NCBI GenBank assembly: GCA_013112545.1
Contig: JABFGJ010000001.1
Location: 310,001-374,000, forward strand
Origin: Bacteroidota bacterium
Lineage (GTDB): Bacteria; Bacteroidota; Bacteroidia; Flavobacteriales_E; Vicingaceae
Direction of reading: 5' to 3'
Length of the DNA stretch: 64,000 nt
Shown: positions 55,614-64,000 of the stretch, piece after piece
Layout: each line of letters opens with the position of its first letter
How positions within the stretch are numbered: position 1 is the stretch's first letter
The notes under the pieces: generated by a model
Database searches by the model: none
What the model was told of the DNA's origin: nothing
What the model saw: the letters and a program-made list of their open reading frames with translations, nothing else
Position numbers and translations under genes: made by a program

Positions 55614-57107
55614 CTACGAAATTATCTCTTTTTTAGGTTTTTCTAAAACGTAAATTACACTAATAAATGCGAGCAGCAAAGCTGTATTTAATGTCAGTTT
55701 TAATCCTAAAGCAAAATTTCCAAATAAGAAATCTGAAACAAAGTAAAGTCCCGCAGACAGTAACAGATAACCCAATACCCTTTTCACTGGGTAGTTAATA
55801 GGATAATACTTTTGGCCAAAATAATAAGAAAGCACAACCATGCTGCCATAACAAATAAAAGTAGCCCAAGCTGAGCCCATATATTGTATCGATGGAATTA
55901 ATATAAGGTTCAAGGAAATAGTGATTATTGCCCCAACTACCGAAATCATAGCTCCATATCTTGTTTTCTCGCTAAGCTTATACCAAATAGAAAGGTTATA
56001 AAATATTCCCAAAAAGATGTTGGCAAACAACAAAATGGGCACGACTTTTAATCCTACCCAATAGGCTTCACTTGGTATAAAATACTTTAAAATGTCTAGG
56101 TAAAAAGTAACTCCTAAAAAGATAATCGAGCACACAATTACAAAGTATTTCATGATTACAGCATAAGTCTCTTTTGCATCGATGTTTTTTTCTTGCGAAA
56201 AGAAAAAAGGCTCAGCGGCATACCTAAACGCTTGTATAAACAAAGTGATGATAATCGATAATTTATAACAGGCTCCGTAAATACCAACAACTTCGTTAGC
56301 ACCATCTTTTCCTAAATCATCTAAAAGCATCCATTTTAACATAATTTTATCGGCGCTTTCGTTCACTATGATTGCTAAACTAGCAATTAAAAGCGGGCTA
56401 CCATATATTAGCATTTGCTTTAAAAGCTTAAAATCAATCTTAATTTGTATTTTAAAATAGGAAGGAAATAGGTAAATAAACTTGGCTATGCTTGCAAATA
56501 AATTGGCTAAGAAGACATATCCAATTCCGATATGAGGAGAATAAAACGTGGAAACAATCCAGTTTCTATTACCTACTTCATATTCTGGCAAACAATATTT
56601 CAACCAAAAGAAATTAAGCCCTATAAAAACTAAGATGGAGAGAATGTTAGCAATAGCAAACTTTGTGGCTTTGCTTTCTATTCTCAGTTTTGCAAGTGGA
56701 ATAGATGATATGGCATCTAAGCCGACAATAAATGCAAACCAAACAACGTATTCTGAATTGTCTGGGTAATTGATAAAATCAGCTACTTCTTGCGAAAAGA
56801 TAGAAATGGCAGCAATAAATAATGTGGTGGTTGAAATTAACGATATCATTACAGTACTAAAAACCAAAGTGGAATTGTTTCCAGAATCATTTTTAGTTTG
56901 ATACCTAAAATAGGCTGTTTCCATGCCGTAGGTTAAAAAAACAACCAAGAAAGCGACATAAGAATACATTTCGGTAATTACACCAAACCTTTCGGGAACA
57001 AAAGTGCTTGTGTGCAATGGTACAAGTGTGTAGTTTAACAACCTACCAACAATACTTGGCAGACCATAAACGGCTGTTTGCCCCGCTAGTTTTTTTAAGG
57101 CTTTCAA
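55614..57107 (-). CDS. polysaccharide flippase (MOP superfamily)
   Basis: A 497-aa integral membrane protein with about 14 hydrophobic helices, of the oligosaccharide flippase (Wzx/MATE-like) type; it would flip lipid-linked sugars across the inner membrane. The N-terminus LKKLAGQTAVYGLPSIVGRL is the common one in Bacteroidota members. The start is a TTG at 57107, because a TAA stop lies directly upstream in frame. That TAA ends a six-codon ORF (MQIEKP, 57111-57128) that begins 2 nt after the enoyl-CoA hydratase stop and may feed ribosomes into this gene. It is linked to the nucleotidyltransferase and dut genes. Confidence 0.86.
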   Translation of the reverse strand: MKALKKLAGQTAVYGLPSIVGRLLNYTLVPLHTSTFVPERFGVITEMYSYVAFLVVFLTYGMETAYFRYQTKNDSGNNSTLVFSTVMISLISTTTLFIAAISIFSQEVADFINYPDNSEYVVWFAFIVGLDAISSIPLAKLRIESKATKFAIANILSILVFIGLNFFWLKYCLPEYEVGNRNWIVSTFYSPHIGIGYVFLANLFASIAKFIYLFPSYFKIQIKIDFKLLKQMLIYGSPLLIASLAIIVNESADKIMLKWMLLDDLGKDGANEVVGIYGACYKLSIIITLFIQAFRYAAEPFFFSQEKNIDAKETYAVIMKYFVIVCSIIFLGVTFYLDILKYFIPSEAYWVGLKVVPILLFANIFLGIFYNLSIWYKLSEKTRYGAMISVVGAIITISLNLILIPSIQYMGSAWATFICYGSMVVLSYYFGQKYYPINYPVKRVLGYLLLSAGLYFVSDFLFGNFALGLKLTLNTALLLAFISVIYVLEKPKKEIIS

Positions 57108-57110
57108 TTA

Positions 57111-57128
57111 GGGCTTTTCTATTTGCAT
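57111..57128 (-). other. six-codon ORF before the flippase gene
   Basis: ATG at 57128 reads MQIEKP and stops with TAA immediately before the TTG start of the flippase. It may be a coupling or leader ORF, or a sign that the true flippase start is ATG at 57128 with a frame error in between. The evidence is only the spacing. Confidence 0.3.
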
Positions 57129-57129
57129 G

Positions 57130-57906
57130 TTATTTACCCGGAAAATTAGCTTTCCTTTTTTCCAAAAATGCGCTTGTTCCTTCTTTAAAATCTTCGCTTC
57201 CAAAGCAATTTGCAAACGCTTCAATTTCTTTCTCATATCCATTTACTCCGTCGGTATAACCAGCGTTTACCGCACTTATTGCAGAAGCGATTGCAACACT
57301 TGAGTTTTTAACAATTTTTGTGGCTATTTCATTGCACTTTGTTAAAAGTTCTTCTTGTGAAACCACGTAATTTACTAAACCAACCTGTAGAGCTTCACCA
57401 GCATTAATCATCCCTGCAGTGAAAATTAATTCCATTGCTTTCCCTTTGCCTGCTAACTGTGCCAAACGCTGAGTTCCACCATAGCCTGGTATTACGCCTA
57501 AACTAACTTCTGGCAGTCCCATTCTTGCATTTTCTGAAGCCACACGAATATGACAAGACATTGCCAACTCTAATCCACCGCCTAAAGCAAATCCATTTAT
57601 AGCAGCAATCACAGGCGTTTTGCAATTTTCTACTACATCAAACAATTGATCCTGACCTCCTTTGGCTAATGCTTTTGCTTCTTCTTTCGAGAATTGATAA
57701 AACTCAGAAATATCAGCTCCAGCAACAAATGCTTTATCGCCTGAACCTGTTATAATAATTACTTTCACTGAGCTGTCTGCCTCTGCTGCTTTTACACAAG
57801 CCCCAAGTTCTTGAATGGTTGCTTTATTTAAGGCATTTAACTTATCTGGTCTGTTAATGGTCAATTTTTCAATTGCTCCATTTCTTTCAACTACTATATT
57901 TGACAT
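57130..57906 (-). CDS. enoyl-CoA hydratase/isomerase family (crotonase)
   Basis: A 258-aa crotonase-fold enzyme that likely hydrates enoyl-CoA thioesters (short-chain, by likeness). The oxyanion-hole segments GDKAFVAGADISEF and GFALGGGLELAMSCHI are intact, and both catalytic Glu residues are there, one in GGLELAM and one in GLPEVSLGVIPGYGG. Length matches bacterial crotonase. It heads the envelope operon and lies 22 nt upstream of the flippase start, though it has no evident metabolic link to that operon. A TATTTTTG -7 box precedes it. Substrate unknown; 3-hydroxybutyryl-CoA is the default guess. Confidence 0.88.
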   Translation of the reverse strand: MSNIVVERNGAIEKLTINRPDKLNALNKATIQELGACVKAAEADSSVKVIIITGSGDKAFVAGADISEFYQFSKEEAKALAKGGQDQLFDVVENCKTPVIAAINGFALGGGLELAMSCHIRVASENARMGLPEVSLGVIPGYGGTQRLAQLAGKGKAMELIFTAGMINAGEALQVGLVNYVVSQEELLTKCNEIATKIVKNSSVAIASAISAVNAGYTDGVNGYEKEIEAFANCFGSEDFKEGTSAFLEKRKANFPGK

Positions 57907-57931
57907 GAATTGTTTGCTTTTAATATAAAAA

Positions 57932-57939
57932 CAAAAATA
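57932..57939 (-). promoter_or_regulatory. candidate -7 box of the envelope operon
   Basis: TATTTTTG on the minus strand matches TAnnTTTG and lies 26 nt before the ATG at 57906. Confidence 0.4.
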
Positions 57940-58140
57940 GCTTATTTGTTATGGTTTTGGAATTCTTATTTTAAATTCAATATCAAATAGAGGTTATTGA
58001 GTTTCACTTCATTCATTTCGATACCATTTTCAATAATTGAATGAAACGATACTCGAGGCTTAACTTCATGTTAATTTTAAAAAGTTTATTGAACAAATTT
58101 AGCACAAGTATTTTAGCTCTCTATATTGTATTGGTCTTTA

Positions 58141-58148
58141 TACCTTTG
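58141..58148 (+). promoter_or_regulatory. candidate -7 box for the macroglobulin gene
   Basis: TACCTTTG matches TAnnTTTG and lies 64 nt before the ATG at 58212. The 305-bp gap between the divergent genes holds this box and the one at 57932; I see no RNA gene or repeat in it. Confidence 0.4.
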
Positions 58149-58211
58149 CTTGCTAGTTAAAAAATCAATTCGTGGTATTAAGTTTGATTAAGCTGCAAAA
58201 ATAAATTAGGT

Positions 58212-61200
58212 ATGAATTTAAAACATCTCCCGCTTATTACTTTACTAATAAGCCTCTTTCTAGTTGCCTGTTCGAAACAAGATAAGTTATCTAAAGCTAC
58301 AAAAAAAAGCACGCATTTTACCGAAAGTTATGAAGCTGATTGGAAAGAAATTGAAGGCTTAGAAAAAAAGGGAGCGGGTAAATCCATTATAGTTAAAGCA
58401 GATGACATTTTAAAAAAGAGTAAAGAGACTGGCAATTATCCTCAATTGTTTAAGGCGCTTGCTTACAGGTCTAAATACATAAATCAAATTGAAGAAGAAG
58501 CAACGCTTAAAATTTTAAACCAATACACTAAGGAATTAAACGATGCCGGCTTTCCGTTAAAATCTATTTTACATTCAGCTTTAGGTGAGTTGTATTTTCA
58601 ATATTACAATCAAAACAGATGGCGTTTTCAAAATAGAACCAACACCAGCAATTTTGAACCTACAGATTTAAGAACTTGGAGTTTAGATCAAATTATAGAT
58701 ACTGTAAATTATCATTATCTGGCTGCTTTAAAGGAGAAAGAAAACTTAATTCAAACACCAATCTCTCATTTAAATCAGATTCTTTTAAAATCTGAAATTC
58801 AAGCTAAAAATAATTTTGATGGCTCACTTATTCGAAGTAATTTGTTTGACTTATTAGCTTTTAGAGCACTTGAGTATTTTAAACTAGGAGAGAATAGAAA
58901 GAATGTTCCATCCAATTCCTTTCAGCAAAATCAATATCCGTTATTTTCTGATGTTTCTACTTTTGTAAAAATTACACCAGATAGCAATGATTTAAAATCA
59001 ACAGACCGCATTACTTTGTTGCTATACCAAGACCTTCTAAAAACTGCCAATGAAACTCAACTTATTCCTTATAATCTTGAAAGATTACTTCATTATTATA
59101 ATGAGTCAACCCTTGAAAATAAAGATAGTTTATACTTAATCGCTTTAAAAAAAATTAAAAAAGAATACCCTAGTAGTTCCGAAATAACTTTCGCAATTGC
59201 AGACTTGTATAATCGTTGGGGCAGTAGATACAATGCAAATCAAGTTAATACCGAACACAACAGGTGGTATTTAGATAAAGCACATCAACTTATTTCTACG
59301 ATTTCTGAAACTGATACAAGCTATGGCTATTTACTTGCAGCACAATTGAAAAAACAAATCGAAAGCAAGCACCTGAGTTTTGAATTAGAGCGAGTTTATT
59401 TAAACAACGAAAAAATACTTTTTAAGCTCAATTATAAAAACATCAAGCAGGTTTTCTTTCGAGTAATTCAAAGTGAATCAATAGGATTTGACGAAAATAA
59501 AAACTATTCGCTTGAAGAAAGAGTAAATTTAATTACGCAAGCCAAAACGATTCAAGAGTTTGACATAACCTTAAACACCCCTGCTGACTTTCAAAATCAT
59601 AGTGCCGAAATCATGACAAAGGAAAACTTAACAAGTGGCACTTATTTTCTAGTTGTTTCAACGGATAAATCATTCAGCGCTGGTGAAAATGAAATTGCAT
59701 TCCAAGAGTTTAGTGTCAGCAAGCTTGCTTTTATTAGCCGCTTTAATCCTGATAAAAACGGAACCGATTTATTTGTAATTGATCGAGAAACTGGAGCTAA
59801 AATTTCCGCTGCAATAGTAGAAAGCTTTGCCTATCATTATAATTATACCGATAGAAAGGATAGTTATGTGTTAAGTCAAACCTTCACTAGCAACTCAGAA
59901 GGTTATGTTTTTATACCAGGTTTGAAAGAGTCGAGAAACATTAAACTTAAAATCACAAAAGGAGAGGATGTATTGGAAAGCGAGCCAAGATATTTTGGTT
60001 TTCAGCATCCAAGAGTAGAAAACACCAGCATTAGAACACACCTTTTTACCGATAGAGCAATTTACAGACCAGGGCAAACCGTCTATTATAAAGGAATCGT
60101 TATCGCTAGCAAAAAATATGATCATCTGCTAAAAACGGAATACACCCAAAAAATAAGCCTACTGGATGTCAACTACCAAGAAGTGGAAAGCATTAGCAAA
60201 CGAACAAACGATTATGGTTCTTTTGAGGGTTCATTTACTTTGCCCAACAGCACATTGAATGGTCGTTTTCAGCTACAAACACCTCATGGTTCTATTTCCA
60301 TACAAGTGGAAGAATACAAGCGGCCAAGTTTTAAAATAAACATAGATACACTTGCTGGAGAACCTCAACTGGGGAAAACAATTAAAGTAGCTGGTTCAAT
60401 TGAAGCTTTTGCAGGAAACAACATTAACGATGCGCAAATCAACTATAGGGTTACACGAAAAACTTCATTTCCTTCTTGGCCTTGGTTTAGAGGGTATTTT
60501 CCTAGCCCAACTACTTACGAAATAAAACAGGGTTCTATTATAAGTGATAATCAAGGAAAATTTTCCATAGACTTTATAGCAATTAAAGATAATAGCATAG
60601 ACCCCTCAATGGATTGCTTTTATAATTACGAGGTAGCGATAACAGCAATAAGTCCATCAGGGGAAACGCAATCATTCATACATCATATAAATCTGTCGAA
60701 TAAAGCATTCTCAATTGAAACTAATTTAAAAGAGATTAACACCCTTTCTGACATCGAAAACTTAGCAATCGCTTGTAAAAATGCTAATGGTAAACCATTA
60801 AACTTAAATGGAGAGCTTACATTAATTGCTCTTGAGACCCCAACTAATTATAGCAAGCCAAGCTATTGGGAACAAGCAGACCAACAAGTTTATACAAAAA
60901 AAGAGTTAGATAAAACGTTTCCTTTTCTCCATAAAGAAGAAAATTCATTGCAGAACTTAAAGGAAAGTTATCAAGTGAGCAAGTCTGGTTTTCTGACAAA
61001 TTCAAAACTAGAGCTGTTTAATCAATTAAAAGCTGGAGCCTATCTAATACAGATTGAAATTCCAAACAAGGATGGTAAGCTTGTAAAGTTTGAACAGCGA
61101 TTTCGAGTAGTCAGTTTGCATGAATCCAAACCGTCTTTTCCTGAATTTGAAGGCTTATATGCAATTGTAAATAGCGGAGAACCAGGGGATACTGCAGTCT

Positions 61201-64000
61201 TTTTAATTAGTTCTAGTTTAGAAAACGTTAAGCTCCTTTACGAAATTGAACATGAAGGGAAAATCGTTCAAAAGAAATGGATACTAGTCAACAACAAGCA
61301 AAAGGTTTTAAGAATTCCTATTGAAGAAAAGCATCGTGGAGGATTTAGTCTTCATCTTGTCGGTGTTCATTCAAATAGATACATAAGACACACAGAACAC
61401 ATTTCAGTACCTTATAGCAATAAAAAGCTTAACCTGAAACTCAGTAGTTATCGGAATAAAACGAAACCTGGCGCTAAGGAAAAATGGACAATCGAAGTTT
61501 TAAACAATGAGCAAAATCCTGAAAAGACGGAAATTCTTGCTAGTATGTACGACCAGTCTTTAGACCAGTTTACAAAAGTAGATTGGGGTTTAGATCCTTA
61601 TCAGGCCATGTATTCACGCTATTTTTGGGATTCAAACCATCAGTTTAGTTCCCTGTATTCTCAAACTTTTGGGTCTAATAACACTTACAATGCTCAACCT
61701 TATCGGATTTATCCTCAGCTCAATTGGTTTGGCTTTAGCTTAGATTATTCTAATTATTCAACCTATTATTCTCGAGTGGGTTATCAAAAGAACATGCCCA
61801 TCATGATGAATGCAGTGGCAATGGATGACATTGCAGAAGCAGCAGACTCTGAGGGAGAAGCATCTTTTCAAAAACCCGAAGAAGCTGAAATTGTAAAGCA
61901 AACAAACTTTCAGAATCCAATTCGCAAAAATTTTGCAGAAACGGTTTTCTTTTACCCCAAACTAATATCTGACGAAAATGGAAGTGTAAGTTTTGAATTT
62001 ACCATGCCTGATGCTTTAACTGAATGGAAGTTTAGGGCTTTAGCACATAGCAAATCACTTCAAATTGGGTTACTAGAACAAAGCATAAAAACACAAAAAG
62101 AATTGATGGTTTTTCCAAATGCTCCTCGTTTTTTTCGAGAAGAAGATCAATTAAACTTTAGTGTACTTGTGAGTAACTTATCAGATTCTGCCATCGACGG
62201 AAATGTAAGGCTTGAATTTTTCAATGGATTAACAAATGCCAAAATTGACATCATTGAAACCCTAAGAAACGAACAAGCTTTTTTTATCAAATCAAAAGAA
62301 AACAAGACTTATACTTGGAGCATAAAAATTCCGAAGAACATATCAGTAATAACTTATAGAGTAACTGCAGAAACCGAAAAATATAGTGATGGTGAAGAAA
62401 AAATGATTCCAGTACTGCTAAATAGAATGTTAGTGACAGAAACATTGCCTTTAACCATAAGGGGAGGGAAATCAAAAAGTTATTTATTTGACAATTTGCT
62501 TCATTCCTCTAAATCTACTAGTCTTGATCACAAATCATTAACGCTTGAGCTAAGTCCAAATCCTGTTTGGTACGCAATACAAGCTTTACCTTATTTAACT
62601 GAAAGTAAGTCAGAATGTTCAGAGCAGTTATTTACTCGATTTTATGCCAATGCAATAGCTGAAAAAGTGGCAAATAGCAATCCTAAAATCAAACAAGTTT
62701 TTGACCTTTGGAAATTGAATAATTCAACTGAACTGCTTTCTAAGTTAGAGCAAAATCAAGAGCTAAAAGGTGTATTGTTGGAAGAAACACCTTGGTTGAG
62801 AAGTGCCAAAAACGAAACGGAGCAAAAAAGCCGAATTGCCCTTTTGTTTGACTATAATCGAATGGCTAACGAACTTAGCTATACGTTAGATAAACTTACA
62901 GAATTGCAATCACCAAACGGTGGTTGGCCATGGTATAAAGGTATGCGTGACAATCGTTACATGACTCAATATATTGTATCGGGTTTAGGTCATTTAAGAA
63001 AGCTAAACATCGATTTTAAAAATGAGGGGTTTTTAGAAAAAGCCATTGCATATCTTGATCAAAGAATTATTGAAGATTACGCTAAATTATTAAAGGAGAA
63101 AAGAGATTTAAGCCAAAACAACATCACACATTTTCAAATACAATATTTGTATGCAAGAAGTTTTTTCAAAGAAATTCCTCTTCCAGAAAACAAAACGGCG
63201 TTTCTATATTATTTCAATCAAGCAAAAGAGTTTTCAATGAGTCAATCTATCTACATGAAAGGAATGATAGCACTTGCACTTCATAGATACAAACCAGATA
63301 ATGAAACATCAATCCAATTGTTAAAGTCTTTAGAAGAATATGCTATACTCGATGAAGAATTGGGAATGTATTGGAAAAATAATTCAGGCGGTTATTATTG
63401 GTATGAATCTAAAATTGAAACACAGGCTCTGCTAATTGAAGCATTTGATGAAATTACAAACAATGTAGAATTAGTAGAAGAGCTTAAACTATGGTTGCTC
63501 AAGCAAAAGCAAACACAAGCATGGCCAAGCTCAAAGTCAAGCGCTGAGGCTTGTTATGCTCTACTTATGCGTGGCAGCGATTTGTTGAATCAAGAAAGTG
63601 AAGTCATATTGCAAGTTGGGGATGAAATCATTCATTCTAAAACAGAAAAAGCCGAGGCTGGCACAGGATATTTCAAAAAACAATGGACAAAAACGGAAGT
63701 TAAATCCAACATGGGAAAAATTGAATTAGAAAATTTGAATAAGCAAGCTGTTTGGGGTGCAATTTATTGGCAATACTACCAAGATTTGAATCAGATAAAA
63801 CAATCAAATGATGATCAATTACAGCTTTCAAAAACTTTATTTAAAGCAACTATTTCAGCATCTGGAGAAACATTAATCCCTATTCAAGAAAATAATATCC
63901 AAATTGGAGACAAAATAGTCAGTCGAATTAGACTTGAAGCGTCTCGAGATTTCGAATTCGTTCATTTAAAAGATATGAGGGCTTCAGGTCTTGAACCTAT
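58212..64000 (+). CDS. alpha-2-macroglobulin-like lipoprotein (runs off the window)
   Basis: An open frame from the ATG at 58212 to the right edge (over 1925 codons), with no stop in the window. The lipobox is LFLVAC (Cys20), so the protein is anchored in the envelope. An N-terminal helical region (about 30-370) is followed by MG domains, including an MG2-type segment (TDRAIYRPGQTVYYKG, about residue 610) and FTMPDALTEWKFRALAHS near 1265. The thioester motif CSEQ has Cys1469. A helical thioester domain follows (SPNGGWPWYKGMRD), then the start of the complement-like C-terminal parts. Bacterial macroglobulins trap foreign proteases and often pair with PBP1c (pbpC), so the gene beyond the window should be looked at. 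The end is missing. Confidence 0.88.
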   Translation, partial: MNLKHLPLITLLISLFLVACSKQDKLSKATKKSTHFTESYEADWKEIEGLEKKGAGKSIIVKADDILKKSKETGNYPQLFKALAYRSKYINQIEEEATLKILNQYTKELNDAGFPLKSILHSALGELYFQYYNQNRWRFQNRTNTSNFEPTDLRTWSLDQIIDTVNYHYLAALKEKENLIQTPISHLNQILLKSEIQAKNNFDGSLIRSNLFDLLAFRALEYFKLGENRKNVPSNSFQQNQYPLFSDVSTFVKITPDSNDLKSTDRITLLLYQDLLKTANETQLIPYNLERLLHYYNESTLENKDSLYLIALKKIKKEYPSSSEITFAIADLYNRWGSRYNANQVNTEHNRWYLDKAHQLISTISETDTSYGYLLAAQLKKQIESKHLSFELERVYLNNEKILFKLNYKNIKQVFFRVIQSESIGFDENKNYSLEERVNLITQAKTIQEFDITLNTPADFQNHSAEIMTKENLTSGTYFLVVSTDKSFSAGENEIAFQEFSVSKLAFISRFNPDKNGTDLFVIDRETGAKISAAIVESFAYHYNYTDRKDSYVLSQTFTSNSEGYVFIPGLKESRNIKLKITKGEDVLESEPRYFGFQHPRVENTSIRTHLFTDRAIYRPGQTVYYKGIVIASKKYDHLLKTEYTQKISLLDVNYQEVESISKRTNDYGSFEGSFTLPNSTLNGRFQLQTPHGSISIQVEEYKRPSFKINIDTLAGEPQLGKTIKVAGSIEAFAGNNINDAQINYRVTRKTSFPSWPWFRGYFPSPTTYEIKQGSIISDNQGKFSIDFIAIKDNSIDPSMDCFYNYEVAITAISPSGETQSFIHHINLSNKAFSIETNLKEINTLSDIENLAIACKNANGKPLNLNGELTLIALETPTNYSKPSYWEQADQQVYTKKELDKTFPFLHKEENSLQNLKESYQVSKSGFLTNSKLELFNQLKAGAYLIQIEIPNKDGKLVKFEQRFRVVSLHESKPSFPEFEGLYAIVNSGEPGDTAVFLISSSLENVKLLYEIEHEGKIVQKKWILVNNKQKVLRIPIEEKHRGGFSLHLVGVHSNRYIRHTEHISVPYSNKKLNLKLSSYRNKTKPGAKEKWTIEVLNNEQNPEKTEILASMYDQSLDQFTKVDWGLDPYQAMYSRYFWDSNHQFSSLYSQTFGSNNTYNAQPYRIYPQLNWFGFSLDYSNYSTYYSRVGYQKNMPIMMNAVAMDDIAEAADSEGEASFQKPEEAEIVKQTNFQNPIRKNFAETVFFYPKLISDENGSVSFEFTMPDALTEWKFRALAHSKSLQIGLLEQSIKTQKELMVFPNAPRFFREEDQLNFSVLVSNLSDSAIDGNVRLEFFNGLTNAKIDIIETLRNEQAFFIKSKENKTYTWSIKIPKNISVITYRVTAETEKYSDGEEKMIPVLLNRMLVTETLPLTIRGGKSKSYLFDNLLHSSKSTSLDHKSLTLELSPNPVWYAIQALPYLTESKSECSEQLFTRFYANAIAEKVANSNPKIKQVFDLWKLNNSTELLSKLEQNQELKGVLLEETPWLRSAKNETEQKSRIALLFDYNRMANELSYTLDKLTELQSPNGGWPWYKGMRDNRYMTQYIVSGLGHLRKLNIDFKNEGFLEKAIAYLDQRIIEDYAKLLKEKRDLSQNNITHFQIQYLYARSFFKEIPLPENKTAFLYYFNQAKEFSMSQSIYMKGMIALALHRYKPDNETSIQLLKSLEEYAILDEELGMYWKNNSGGYYWYESKIETQALLIEAFDEITNNVELVEELKLWLLKQKQTQAWPSSKSSAEACYALLMRGSDLLNQESEVILQVGDEIIHSKTEKAEAGTGYFKKQWTKTEVKSNMGKIELENLNKQAVWGAIYWQYYQDLNQIKQSNDDQLQLSKTLFKATISASGETLIPIQENNIQIGDKIVSRIRLEASRDFEFVHLKDMRASGLEP

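Noticed and set aside
59895-62475. Minus-strand ORFs of 76 and 62 aa in the right-hand end
   Set aside because: Both are antisense to the continuous macroglobulin frame and have no likeness to any family.

Overview
The window is AT-rich chromosomal DNA from a member of the phylum Bacteroidota, of a Flavobacteriales- or Cytophagales-like kind. The evidence is several proteins with type IX secretion system (T9SS) type B C-terminal domains, a PorP/SprF-family outer-membrane protein, a PorE-like OmpA protein, Bacteroidota-style TAnnTTTG -7 promoter boxes, and the DUF177-L32-FabH-AccB-AccC gene order. Menaquinone is apparently made by the futalosine route (mqnC). I cannot resolve the genus.

Layout. 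1-2.8 kb: suf iron-sulfur cluster genes (sufA, sufB, sufC, minus strand; the rest of the operon is presumably to the left). 3-7.5 kb: a TonB-dependent receptor with a His-rich small protein before it and a lipoprotein after it (likely metal uptake), then thiL. This block lies between two copies of a non-coding repeat of about 106 bp, the right one in tandem. 7.9-18 kb: lepA, a large T9SS cargo protein, metF, and a minus-strand operon mqnC - T9SS cargo - riboflavin synthase. 18-23 kb: pdxA, DUF177-rpmF, fabH-accB-accC. 23.2-23.6 kb: a GIY-YIG pseudogene and a tRNA with anticodon CAT. 23.8-27.3 kb: a PLP decarboxylase, a HAD hydrolase, methylmalonyl-CoA epimerase and a secreted protein.

27.4-50.1 kb is the most unusual part: nine minus-strand genes with junctions of -11 to +20 nt, read as a single 22.7-kb operon. 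In transcription order it encodes four large exported fibre-like proteins (2216, 1170, 1120 and 734 aa). These carry YadA-head-like repeats, GNVGIG-type beta repeats and, in two of them, a C-terminal S74-type self-cleaving trimerisation chaperone with its Ser-Lys dyad. They are followed by a small secreted protein, a mini-SprB-like type B cargo, a PorP/SprF protein, a PorE-like TPR/propeller/OmpA protein with five internal modules instead of one, and a membrane class III cyclase fused to an HD domain. I read it as a dedicated surface-fibre locus with its own T9SS accessory parts and a signalling enzyme.

50.4-57.9 kb: a compact envelope operon (enoyl-CoA hydratase, flippase, dUTPase, nucleotidyltransferase, TPR lipoprotein, DUF4292 lipoprotein, degenerate M23/EnvC-like protein). 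58.2 kb to the right edge: one alpha-2-macroglobulin-like lipoprotein with a CSEQ thioester motif, cut off by the window.

Limits: all identifications come from reading motifs and gene order. No database search or structure prediction was run, and residue positions are approximate unless a specific residue is named.
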